From: Cyanophora paradoxa
Lineage: Eukaryota; Glaucocystophyceae; Cyanophorales; Cyanophoraceae
Assembly: GCA_004431415.1 (NCBI GenBank)
Contig: QPMI01000520.1
Coordinates: 372,001-436,000, forward strand
Direction: 5' to 3'
Length of the DNA: 64,000 bases
The position numbers and the translations under genes are program-made. Every line of letters begins with the position of its first letter. The first letter of the stretch is position 1. Shown here piece by piece: positions 11,887-21,276 of this stretch. The notes under the pieces were generated by a model that saw only the letters and a list, made by a program, of their open reading frames with translations, was not told the DNA's origin and did not search any database.

Positions 11887-12691
11887 GGAGCTGGCTCCGA
11901 GCCGCGTCCCGGCCCCACAGGAGGGCGAGGACAGAGAGCGGCCGCGCCTGCAACTGCGCAGCGCGAGAGTGATGAGCTGCCCGCGGAGGGTTGAGCTGAG
12001 AAGGGCCTAGCGCCCGCCACAATCACTAAAGTCCCGGGCTAGGAAGGAGAGCCAACGGGCGGCTGACTGCCTCGAGCTATGCTCGGCTCAGTGACGGGCG
12101 GAGGGCCCTACGAAGACCTGGCCGAGCTCCGGGCGCGACTTGCGCCGGCAGAGGAGTCGGAAGGCGGCTGAGGCGCCGGATTCTGCCCCGGGCCCAGCGA
12201 CAGGGGATGAGCATTCCCCCTCCTTGAGATGCAAGACCTGGTGGGGTACCGGGGTGCGCCAAGCACCAACGGGGGTACACACAGGCGGTCGTGACGCCGG
12301 GTCCCGCCCCGGGTACGATGACTGGGGATGCACAATTCCCCCATACAGGGCTCCACACCGGGGACGCTCGGTGGTGGACCGCCTGGAGGGCCGCGTCCCC
12401 TTAATGACGCGCGAGCACGGGTCGGGCAGGGTACCTCCCGCCGTACGATGGCGACGAGGGCACCTTGTGGGCGGCGTCTAGCCTTGCCCTGGAGTTACTA
12501 GCTCCACCGCCGTTGTGGGCTTCTCAGCCCCTAATCCGACGCCGTGGCGGACCGCGAGAGCGCGGCGCATGCCTGAGCAGTGGCGCTAGACGAGCTGCTT
12601 AGCCCTACGTTTTGGGACGGGCATTGCGCTGGGGCTACTGGGCGCTACCGCGAGCGTCACGCCCCGCGTTGCAATTGCTGTTGCAGCGTGC
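11887..12691 (+). other. 3' noncoding end of the retroelement (possible LTR region)
   Basis: No convincing coding sequence. Purine-rich runs near 12040-12055 and 12155-12170 could be a polypurine tract. Two related segments, near 12185-12220 and 12300-12340, share GCCCCGGG...GGGGATG...TTCCCCC and suggest an internal imperfect repeat. A TG...CA pair bounding an LTR cannot be fixed because the left LTR is outside the window. Confidence 0.35.
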
Positions 12692-12946
12692 GCCTCTGCG
12701 GTTAACTTGCTGCGCGGCGAGGACAGGGCCTCCTCGGCTTCCTCCCTTCCGATCCGCTCGCCTCGTGCGAGTTTCCTGGGCCGCCGGCCCGAAGTTGGAC
12801 CTTGCCCCCTGGGCGCTCCACGCTGGAGTCGTGCCGGCACCTGCCGGGCGACAGTCTTTTCGATTCCCGGCAGTTGCCGGACATGGATGGGCTCGGCGTC
12901 TTTTCGATTCCCGGCAGTAGCCGGTGACGCCGAGCGTGAGTGGCTC
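12692..12946 (+). repeat. 255-bp direct repeat, copy 1
   Basis: Identical by eye over its whole length to 13807-14061. It contains two copies of TCTTTTCGATTCCCGGCAG, each followed by GCCGG so that CCGGC/GCCGG can form a small hairpin. The ends are GCCTCTG...GGCTC, not TG...CA. Confidence 0.9.
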
Positions 12947-13310
12947 CCCCGCGGTGGCCGGCGCCGCCTCCCCGCGCCGCCTCTCCCTCGACTCCCCCGC
13001 CCCCCCCGCCGGCTTCCGGTAGCCCCGCGCCCTCTCTCGCCCCGCGCGGCTGCGGCGCTCACCCGCGGGGCAGGCTGAGCGCGACGCGGCCGGCCTCCGC
13101 TTTCAGCCCCGACCTGGCGCCCCTCCTCCACGGCACCTACGCCACCGTCCGCCCCGCCCCGCCCCGCCGCCGCCGCCCGGGCGCCTCTGAGGGGCGGGGC
13201 GGGGCGGGCAGCTCTCGGCGCGGGCAGCGAACTTCGAGGCGTTCCCGGCGTGGGCCCGAGTGGACGGCGCCGTCGTCGCCTCCGTCGAGGTCGCCTACTT
13301 CCCTTAGGCT
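12947..13310 (+). pseudogene. Gene fragment with two spliceosomal introns between the direct repeats
   Basis: Three in-phase exon pieces can be read: one ending at 13018, then 13074-13146, then from 13212 to about 13300. The introns are 13019-13073 (55 nt) and 13147-13211 (65 nt). Joined, they give an ordinary-looking soluble protein stretch of about 80 residues that I do not recognise; coding fades after 13300. The second intron is a textbook example of the hairpin introns of this genome: CCGCCCCGCCCCGCCCC after the donor is perfectly complementary to the G-run just before the acceptor. Because introns are retained, this piece was captured or duplicated as DNA, not by retroposition. Confidence 0.5.
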
Positions 13311-13665
13311 TAGGCCCCCAGGAGAGGCCCCCGACCCCGCCTCCACGCAGCCGCCCGGCGGCCCCCGTGCCGTCCCTCCCCAGCCTGGCAGGGCCCCTCC
13401 GCCCCCGGCTGCGAGCCTCGCTGCCCCTCTCCCTGTCGCCCCTAGGCCTGTAACATTGCCGCTTTTTCCAGCGCACCAATCCGGATCCAAAAGCTCCTAC
13501 TCGATCTGTACGCAGTACACTTGTATACGTAAACACCGTGGCACATATAAGCATACACAAGACCGTGCGCATGCATGGGCCAGACCGTCGGACCAATTGC
13601 AAGGCCTCGCAATTGCATGACGTTCTCCGGGGAATCGGCGGGCATCCACATTCAAACTGCGCATG
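13311..13665. other. Spacer inside the duplicated block
   Basis: C-rich sequence to about 13440, then an AT-richer stretch to 13665. No exon, RNA gene or repeat is recognised. Confidence 0.3.
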
Positions 13666-13777
13666 CGCGTATGCGCGCACGCCTATGATCAGCTGCAGCT
13701 AGCCAGCGTGCGCCGGGATCGCGCGTATGCGCGCACGCCTATGATCAGCTGCAGCTAGCCAGCGTGCGCCGGGATCG
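13666..13777 (+). repeat. Two tandem 56-bp units
   Basis: Units 13666-13721 and 13722-13777 are identical by eye, beginning CGCGTATGCGCGCACGCC. Identity suggests recent duplication. Confidence 0.85.
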
Positions 13778-13806
13778 CGAACGTTGGGTCGTGGGCGCCC
13801 GGGCCG

Positions 13807-14061
13807 GCCTCTGCGGTTAACTTGCTGCGCGGCGAGGACAGGGCCTCCTCGGCTTCCTCCCTTCCGATCCGCTCGCCTCGTGCGAGTTTCCTGGGCCGCC
13901 GGCCCGAAGTTGGACCTTGCCCCCTGGGCGCTCCACGCTGGAGTCGTGCCGGCACCTGCCGGGCGACAGTCTTTTCGATTCCCGGCAGTTGCCGGACATG
14001 GATGGGCTCGGCGTCTTTTCGATTCCCGGCAGTAGCCGGTGACGCCGAGCGTGAGTGGCTC
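13807..14061 (+). repeat. 255-bp direct repeat, copy 2
   Basis: Second copy of 12692-12946, separated from it by 860 bp. The two flanks share no obvious target-site duplication. Confidence 0.9.
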
Positions 14062-14083
14062 GGAGCCTTTTTTGAGTGGCTCG

Positions 14084-14662
14084 GAACCTTCCTGCGCTGT
14101 TGCGGCTCCGAAAAGCGGATTTTGGGGGTGCGCAGGCCCTGCTATGTCTATGCGCGCCAGTACGCATCGATTGCGCGCGTCGCGAGACCGGGCGGAACCG
14201 GCCGGATCAAATTTTCGGCCGACTCTTCGCACTGGAGCGTCGACGGCGCCCGAAATCGAGTTTGCGGCGATGCGCTCGCCCTCGCGCGTCATTCTGTATC
14301 GTTCTGGGGCGTCCGTGGCGCGGTTTCGTCGCGGGACCGGGCGGGACCGGATCCCACCTTCTGAGTCGGACTGCGTTTGTCGGAGGTTAAGTACTGGAAT
14401 TGATCCAGAGGGAAATTCGATATTCGCGCGACGCCCACGGGAGAGCGGTCGTCTTAGGGGAGTCAGGACGCTAAAAATGGATCTAGAGAGGTCTGTGGGG
14501 GTTGGAGTAGCTGTGTTATTTGCGGCAATCGCGTCCGTGTCGAGGGAGAATTAATAATTCTGGCTTGAGGAGTGTCGATACGGAAATTATTTAGCAGGGG
14601 GGATCTCGAGTGGAAAAAAAGGTTAAAAAAGGAATTTGGACCCGTTCGTTTTTGGTTTTGAG
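14084..14662 (+). repeat. R element, copy 1 (diverged)
   Basis: About 575 bp, from ACCTTCCTGCGCT to the TTTTTGGTTTTGAG tail. Related copies are 16160-16735 and 18606-19183, with a truncated one at 15759-16085. It ends with an inverted repeat (mutated in this copy) and A-rich GGAAAAAAAGGTTAAAAAAGG. Short ORFs in it are not supported by codon conservation: the three copies differ by indels. Function unknown. Confidence 0.8.
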
Positions 14663-15039
14663 ACAAGATCTGTGCTCCTGCGGAGCACTAAGTACGGCGA
14701 AGCCTCGCGGACGCCCTCGCGGCTGTCATAGTAGGCCTAGCTATATATAGGGCACTGGGTGCCACTGGCCAGCGGGTGGCAGCGGCACGGCCGATCGCGA
14801 ACAGCTGTCTGGCTGGCCAGCTGCAGCCCAACTAGTACTGGCCGGGCCCGGCCCAGTGCATGGGCCAGTCCAGCTAGCGCTGCATGGCCGGCCAGAGAGA
14901 AATATTAATGTACTGAGGAAATAAAGCGAATATATTATTAGGGGAGTGGTTGGACTGGCTTTTAACTGGTGGAGCAGATTGAGAGGAGATTAATTATATA
15001 ATTATATAATATTGTTCGGAGGGAGGCCGGGATCCCCGG
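14663..15039. other. Spacer between R copy 1 and the first satellite array
   Basis: GC-mixed sequence with short palindromes (GGCCAGCTG-like near 14770-14890) and an AT stretch near 14900-15010. No gene or RNA is recognised. Confidence 0.35.
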
Positions 15040-15758
15040 AGGGCAAGGTTCTCGCGGCCAGGCGCATGCACAGAGCTTGGGAATCGCTTAAACAGACCCT
15101 CGAATGCATATAGGCCGCCCGCAAAGACGTGCAGGCGTGGCGAGGATCGAATTTTTGCGTCGGCTGGGTTCTCGCGCCCTGTCGCGCCCACAGAGCTCGC
15201 GGAAAGCATTTAAAACATCTCAAATGAATATACTAGCGATTCTCGTGCGTGAGGATGCGAGGGCGCGCGGAAAGATGTGCAGGTCCGTCAAGGATCGAAT
15301 TTTGAGGGTCGGCTGGGTCCTCGCGGCCCGGCACATCTGTAAAGCGTGCGGAACGCTTCATCTACATCTCAGATGCTTATGCTATTGTTCCGCGCATGCG
15401 CCGCGGCGTGGGCGCGCGGAAAGATGTCCGGGTCCGTGCAGGATCGAATTTTTGCCGTCGACTGGGTTCTCGTGCTCTTTCGCGTCTTCGAAGCTTGTGG
15501 AAGGCTTTGATAAAATCCCAAATGAATATAGTAGCGATTCTCATGCGTGAGGATGCGACGGCGCGCGGAAAGACGTGCAGGTCCGTCCAGGATCGAATTT
15601 TCGGGGTCGGCTGGGTCCTCGCGGCCCGGCGCATCTGTAAAGCGTGCGGAATGCTTCTTCTAGATCTTAAATGCTTATGCTATTCTTCCGCGCATGCGCC
15701 GCGGCGTGGGCGCGCGGAAAGATGTCCGGGGCCGTGCAGGATCGAATTTTTGGCGTCG
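15040..15758 (+). repeat. 149-bp satellite array 1
   Basis: Five diverged monomers. The shared landmark GGATCGAATTTT places GATCGA at 15145, 15293, 15442, 15591 and 15740, that is steps of 148, 149, 149 and 149 bp. Two monomer types alternate: one continuing into a CGTCTTCGAAGC/AATGAATATA-type second half, the other into an AAAGCGTGCGGAA/CTTATGCTATT-type second half, so the higher-order unit is about 298 bp. The last monomer runs directly into an R element. Confidence 0.85.
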
Positions 15759-16486
15759 GGTACCTTCCTGCGCTCTTCCGGCTCCGAAAAGCGGATTTCG
15801 GGGGTGCGCAGGCGCTGCTATGTCTATGCGCGCTAGTACGCATCGATTGCGCGCGTCGCGGGACCGGCCGGAACCGGCCGGATCAAATTTTCGGCCGACT
15901 CTTCGCACTGGAGCGTCGACGGCGCGCGAAATCGAGCTTGCGGCGATGCGCTCGCCCTCGCGCGTCATTCTGTATCGTTCTGGGGCGTCCCTGGCGCGAT
16001 TTCGTCGCGGGACCGGGCGGGACCGGGTCCCACCTTCTGACTCGGACTGCGTTTGTCGGAGGTTAAGTACCGGAATTGATCCAGACTTCCGCGCATGCGC
16101 CGCGGCGTGGGCGCGCGGAAAGATGTCCGGGGCCGTGCAGGATCGAATTTTTGGCGTCGGGTACCTTCCTGCGCTCTTCCGGCTCCGAAAAGCGGATTTC
16201 GGGGGTGCGCAGGCGCTGCTATGTCTATGCGCGCTAGTACGCATCGATTGCGCGCGTCGCGGGACCGGCCGGAACCGGCCGGATCAAATTTTCGGCCGAC
16301 TCTTCGCACTGGAGCGTCGACGGCGCGCGAAATCGAGCTTGCGGCGATGCGCTCGCCCTCGCGCGTCATTCTGTATCGTTCTGGGGCGTCCCTGGCGCGA
16401 TTTCGTCGCGGGACCGGGCGGGACCGGGTCCCACCTTCTGACTCGGACTGCGTTTGTCGGAGGTTAAGTACCGGAATTGATCCAGA
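15685..16486 (+). repeat. Exact 401-bp tandem duplication
   Basis: 15685-16085 and 16086-16486 appear identical. Each covers the last satellite half-monomer plus the first about 325 bp of an R element, so the first R copy here (15759-16085) is truncated and followed by a complete one. Perfect identity points to very recent duplication or an assembly artefact. Confidence 0.85.
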
Positions 16487-16735
16487 GGGAAATTCGATAT
16501 TCGCGGGACGCCCACGGGGAGCGGTCGTCTTAGGGAAGCCAGGACGCTAAAAATGGATCTAGAGAGGTCTGTGGGGGTTAGGGTAGCTGAGTCATTAGCG
16601 GCAATCGCGTCCGTGTCGAGGCAGAATTAATAATTCTGCCTCGAGGGAGTGCGACACGGAAATTATTTAGCAGGGGGGATCTCGAGTGGAAAAAAAGGTT
16701 AAAAAAGGAATTTATATCGGCGGTTTTTGGGTTTG
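16160..16735 (+). repeat. R element, copy 3
   Basis: Complete copy. It carries a 25-bp perfect palindrome at 16618-16642 with 11-bp arms GAGGCAGAATT and spacer AAT, followed by GTGCGACACGG, ATTATTTAGCAGGGGGGATC and an A-rich tail. Confidence 0.8.
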
Positions 16736-17864
16736 GCGGCCATGCCAGGCGAGCTGTCTTCGAGGCCTACGCGAGCTCGAGCTCGAGGCTAGGCCAGATC
16801 TATATAGCTAGAGGTAGGTCGCGGGCCCCGGGCGCCGGGCCCGGGCCGCGGATGGCCATAGCTCGAGCTCATGCATGCGCATATATATATGATCACAAAT
16901 CGAACCTTATGTGCCTGCACGTGCACTTGACTCGGGGAGGCGCGCGGCCGAGGCTTGCAATTGCCTTGGAGGCTGGCCTCCGCGCGCGCGCGATCTGCAT
17001 GCGCATGCGCGGGCAAAGCGCGCGCGATCTGCATGCGCGCGCGCGGTTGGAGCGGCTGTGGCGTGCGCGGCTGGCGCGCGCGGCTAGCGACATGTACAGC
17101 TGCAGCAGACTGCCAAGCGCTGAGAGCGCTATCCGATCATCGGATCGCGAGCTGTGCGGGAGTGAGCTCGAGAACTTCGGAAAGCGGCCGGGCGGGGCCG
17201 GCGGCGCGGGTGTAGGAAGTGGCAGGGGGGGCGCGGGCAGCGACCGTCGGACTTGTTGCAACTAGCACGGCCGGTCGTGGCCATGAGCGCACGGCCGGCG
17301 TGGCCCGCTTGCGCGCGTGGCCGGTGTGCGCGGCTGGCGCGGCTAGCTAGAGCAACTGCCACGCGCGCGAGAGAGGCGTGACAGTTGGAGCCGCGGCCGG
17401 CGCCGAGCTGAAGAGGAAGCGCTGGGGGGAGGGAGAAAGCGGCCGGGGGGTACTTTAAGAGGTTTCGCAGGGTAAGTTAACGCACTCTCCAATGTGATTG
17501 GCTAGCGCACGCGGCGTCCTCCTACGCGACCGCGCACGCGCCCGGCCTCGCTCCCGCAGAACGGAATGTCGGGCATGATACGGGCAACAACCTCGAACTG
17601 GTCTGACTCGTACATCTGCTCCCTGTGCGTTGCTGGACCCGTTTTTGTCCCGGGTGTTGGTGCCTGTTCCTGGATCACCCTTTGGTCGGACGGGACCGGG
17701 AGACATGGTTTCGGGATCCCCTTGTGATGGGCTTTCAGGATATACCGCGCGGCCCGGGTTTTGCGGAGGTCGGGGAAATGGGATTTGGGGTAGGGTTGGG
17801 CCCGAGGGACAGGGACAGGGGAAGTGATTTTCCCTTCCCCAATTAATTTAATATTAATATATTG

Positions 17865-17866
<2 letters not shown>
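16736..17866. other. Spacer, with a possible short exon relic on the minus strand
   Basis: Rich in palindromes and alternating CG/AT (for example near 16845-16890 and 16975-17045). On the minus strand about 17555-17640 reads as a plausible short exon with balanced composition, next to splice-like AG and GT, but it cannot be linked to any other exon. Nothing else is recognised. Confidence 0.3.
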
Positions 17867-17895
<29 letters not shown>

Positions 17896-17896
17896 G
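17867..17896 (+). repeat. Run of 30 G
   Basis: Uninterrupted poly-G directly before the second satellite array. It can form G-quadruplex, and its length is likely unreliable in sequencing. Confidence 0.9.
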
Positions 17897-17989
17897 CGGG
17901 GTTCTCGCAGCCAGGCGCATGCGCGCGCAGAGCTTGGAAATCGCGTAAACAGAATCTCGAATGCATATATATGGGCTGCGGAGGCAAGG

Positions 17990-18605
17990 GCGCGAGGAAA
18001 GACGCGTACGTGCAGGTCCATGCAGGATCGAATTTTCAGGGTCGGCTGGATTCTCGCGCCCTGTCGCGTCTTCGGAGCTCGGGAAAAGCTTAACAAAGAT
18101 ATCAAATTACTATTTTAGCGATGTTCAGGTCTGAAGACGATCGAATTTCCGGGGTCGGCTGGGTCCTTGCGGCCCGGCAGATCTGTAAAGCGTGCGAAAC
18201 GCTTGATCTACATCTCAGATGCTTATGCTATTATTCCGCGCATGCGCCGCGGCGTGGGCGCGCGGAAAGATGTCCGGGTCCGTGCAGGATCGAATTTTTG
18301 CCGTCGGCTGGGTTCTCGTGCTCTTTCGCGTCTTCGAAGCTTGTGGAAGGCTTTGATAAAATCTCAAATGAATATACCAGCGATGCGGCCCGCGTGAGGA
18401 TGCGAGGGCGCGCGGAAAGTTGTGCAGGTCCGTCCAGGATCGAATTTTCGGGGTGGGCTGGGTCCTCGCGGCCCGGCGCATACGCAAAGCGTGCGGAAGG
18501 CTTCTTCTACATCTCAAATGCTTATACTATTGCTCCGCGCATGCGCCGCGGCGTTGGCGCGCGGAAAGATGTCCAGGCCTGTGAAGGATCGAATTTTTGA
18601 TGTCC
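17990..18605 (+). repeat. 149-bp satellite array 2
   Basis: Five monomers with GATCG landmarks at 18026, 18139, 18288, 18438 and 18587 (steps 113, 149, 150 and 149 bp; the first step contains a deletion). It has the same two alternating monomer types as array 1 and again runs into an R element. Confidence 0.85.
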
Positions 18606-19181
18606 GGTACCTTCTTGCGCTATTCCGGCTCCGAAAAGCGGATTTCGGGGGTGCGGAGGCGCTGCTATGTCTATGCGCGCTAGTACGCATCGATTGCGCG
18701 CGTCGCGGGACCGGGCGGAACCGGCCGGATCAAATTTCGGCCGACTGTTCGCACTGGAGCGCCGACGGCGCTTGAAATCGAGCTTGCGGCGATGCGCTCG
18801 CCGTCGCGCGTCATTCTGTATCGTTCTGGGGTCTCTCTGGCGCGATTTCGTCGCGGGACCGGGCGGGACCGGGTCCCACCTTCTGACTCGGACTGCATTT
18901 GTCGGAGGTTAAGTACCGGAATTGATCCAGAGGGAAATTCGATTTCGCGCGACGCCCACGGGCGAGCGGTCGTCTTAGGGGAGCCAGGACGCTAAAAATG
19001 GATCTAGAGGGGTCTGTGGGGGTTCGGGCAACTGTGTAATGTCCATTAATCGCGTCCGTGTCGAGGCAGAATTAATAATTCTGCCTCGAGGGAGTGTGAC
19101 ACGGAAATTATTTAGCAGGGGGGATCTTGAGTGGAAAAAAAGGTTAAAAAAGGAATTTCGCTCGGCGGTTTTTGGTTTTGA
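18606..19181 (+). repeat. R element, copy 4
   Basis: Complete copy with the same 25-bp perfect palindrome at 19063-19087 and A-rich tail. It is diverged from copy 3 by scattered substitutions and single-base indels. Confidence 0.8.
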
Positions 19182-19229
19182 GAAAGAGGCTTCGCCTGAA
19201 AGAGGCTTCGCCTGAAAGAGGCTTCGCCT
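19182..19229 (+). repeat. Three tandem 16-bp units
   Basis: Three exact copies of GAAAGAGGCTTCGCCT. Each can fold into a small AGGC/GCCT hairpin with a TTC loop. Confidence 0.9.
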
Positions 19230-19905
19230 GACGTTATTTAAACGTTAACATTAATATTCACAAAACGGCTTACCATATATATATCGATATCACGGGCCGC
19301 GCCGGCGCTGGCCGGGCGCGGCGGGATGCCACTGTCATGCCAGACATTGCCACTAGTACTGAATTTGCCAGTGCATCATGTCACGTGCACTGTGTCGACT
19401 CGACGTGTCACGTGCAGTGTTGCTGAAATTTTATTATCCCAAAATGCCCTGTAAATTTTCAGTAAACTTTCGAAAACTTTCAGCAAACTTGAAATATTTT
19501 CACCCATTCGAAGTTTACTTGCACAGCGAAAGTGACACGTTTCTCTGCAGAGAAGCCTCTAGACACGAGCGATATGCGTTAGGATGTCATCGACAACCTT
19601 TGTATTACAAGTGCACGATGTGCATGCAGATGTATCTTTGCCGTTCTTTTCACGTTGAGGAGGCCTAGGGGGGTACGGTACGGTTCCTGAGAAAGTGCAT
19701 ACTCTGGTCTCTTAACACCAGCAGAGACCGCCAGAATGTGTCCAGGCCTCCATAGTCTCGTATTTCGACGGATTTGACCCTCGTTTATGGCGTGAAACGC
19801 CCCCAGAATGGCCTCTTCAAGAGTACCCCCCTCGAGTCGACTCGAGTCGGACTCGGACTCGGTGCACCCGGCTCCTAAGTACAGCCTGAGTACACTGCGT
19901 CAAGT

Positions 19906-20160
19906 ACTAGTACTACTACCGTGTAATACTTCATTACCGCGCTGACATAACTACTGCGCTACCATATTACTGCGCTCAAAATTCTTAGAACGCAGTAATT
20001 TGGTAGCGCAGTATTACCCCCTTTGCTAACAAATAATGCATTTTCGAGGCCGATGGAACGCAGTAATTTGGTAGCGCAGTAAAGCGCCTACCGGCGCAGA
20101 AAATTTGGAACGCAGTAATTTGTGGCGCAGTAAATAAGTATTACACGGTACTGTACTAGT
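19906..20160. mobile_element. 255-bp MITE-like element with terminal inverted repeats
   Basis: The left end (19906 on) and right end (ending 20160) are inverted copies over about 25 bp, sharing ACTAGTAC and ACCGTGTAATACTT with one 1-nt length difference. Inside, ACGCAGTAATTTGGTAGCGC occurs in direct copies (near 19990 and 20060, partly near 20110) and in inverted orientation near 19955, making the whole element palindromic. There is no coding capacity. A clear target-site duplication is not visible. The nature of a partner transposase is unknown. Confidence 0.75.
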
Positions 20161-21276
20161 TACGTTTACTAAAGTTACTGTTAGGCCTGCTGCTTGGGGT
20201 CGTATTTTCGGTTTAAATTCAAGTTCCCCGCGGGTGTTTCGAATTCCCAGGCACAAGTTAGTGCATTCTACCCGCTAGCGTGCCGGCTAGTAGCGGCGGC
20301 TACAAGGTCCTGCAGCGCGCCTAGCCGTCGTGCATCGGGTGAAAAGGTATCATCCGGGTATCCCGATTCCCGCCGGGCCGATCGCCGGCTACCGGCCGCG
20401 GGCAAGTCAAGTCGATTTGGAAAAAAACGAGCTGTGTTTGCGTGTGATATATATATCGTATACACCGTCGCAGTAGTTTTATTTTGCCGAAAATTGCCGA
20501 GAGGCCGAACTTCGCAATTTGTATAATAATTACTATGATTAGCGTCGGCAGTGTTGGCGGGGGGTAAGAAGTTCCTTGGGCCACTATATAATATGTAGAG
20601 CGAACTTCGCGTCGACGTCTATATCTGAGATAGAGGAGTGTTGAATACTAGTATTACCAAAGACCCCGCTGGGGTCCCCAGTGACTCCCCACTGGTAACG
20701 TTTTGCATAGGCGAATTCGATCGGCAATTTTATTATACGTGGCAATTTAATTAAGCCGGCGCCGTCCTACAGTATATATATATGTCCATGTCTGCGGCCT
20801 GCAGCTGCGCGCGGAATTCCGAAGCTTAACTTAGTAAGACTGCCGCAGTACTAGTGCATGCGCCGGCTCCGGGCCTCCGGCGTTCTTTTTTTCTCAGATG
20901 CCAATGGCCGGATCGATGGGGCCGTCAACGTTGTTACAATTTGCCAAGTTGGATATATATATAACTGCCGAGGTCGAGTTCTCTTAGTACAGCAGCGGGG
21001 GTACACATATGTATACCGGCGCCACGCTACCCTGGATGAGCAGAAGTACTGTTTTTTTCCGCAAACAGCAGCCGGCTCTAGCTCTGCGAGCTCGAGCAGC
21101 TTGCAGGCACTCCGTTAGTGCCGCGCGGTATACGTAGGGCTTCAGTAGCTAGTCGTATATCTTAGCGCGCCTCCGCCGAAGCGGCCTTTTTCAATCGTCG
21201 GACCGTCTGGAACGTCGGCCCGCGCGCGCGCGAGTTATACCGGCGGCACCGCGCCGCGCCCGACCGGTATTTTCTC
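20161..21276. other. AT-richer intergenic region upstream of the homeobox gene
   Basis: Contains TATATA tracts (near 20445, 20775, 20955), a GC hairpin cluster near 20665-20695 (CCCCGCTGGGG) and no ORF with coding character. The last few hundred bases presumably hold the promoter of the gene at 21277; a TATA-like element cannot be assigned. Confidence 0.35.

Larger units (their letters stand above)
1..12691 (+). mobile_element. Ty3/gypsy-type LTR retrotransposon, left end outside window
   Basis: Coding order is Gag-like region, aspartic protease, reverse transcriptase, RNase H, then integrase. Integrase after RNase H is the Ty3/gypsy (Metaviridae) order. The left LTR lies before base 1. The right boundary is placed at 12691 only because a different duplicated sequence begins at 12692; no LTR pair can be recognised inside the window. 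Coding continues to 11886 and is followed by about 800 bp without clear coding. The frame changes repeatedly (near 770, 1910, 2190, 2590, 3600, 3800, 4480, 5255, 8470 and 10850), while long open stretches remain between breaks. The copy is therefore decayed or the assembly carries indel errors. No spliceosomal introns of the kind seen in the host genes are evident in it. Confidence 0.85.

Noticed and set aside
12586-13680. Long minus-strand open frame through the duplicated block
   Set aside because: It crosses the direct repeat and both introns of the plus-strand gene fragment; low complexity and Arg/Gly-rich, a GC artefact.
12692-14061. The 255-bp direct repeats as LTRs of a small retroelement
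   Set aside because: Ends are GCCTCTG...GGCTC without TG...CA, there is no primer-binding site or polypurine tract, and the internal gene fragment keeps introns.
15694-16467. Open frames inside R elements and satellites
   Set aside because: The frames are not conserved between R copies, which differ by single-base indels; composition is not protein-like.
16600-16720. R element end as a Helitron 3' end
   Set aside because: There is a hairpin, but no CTRR terminus at the right distance, no 5' TC end and no AT insertion site could be shown.
15140-18600. GGATCGAATTTT in each satellite monomer as a Pol III box B
   Set aside because: It differs from GGTTCGANNCC at key bases and no box A or cloverleaf can be drawn around it.
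15040-18605. CRISPR array
   Set aside because: The 149-bp units are diverged, contiguous monomers without unique spacers, and all surrounding genes are eukaryotic with introns.
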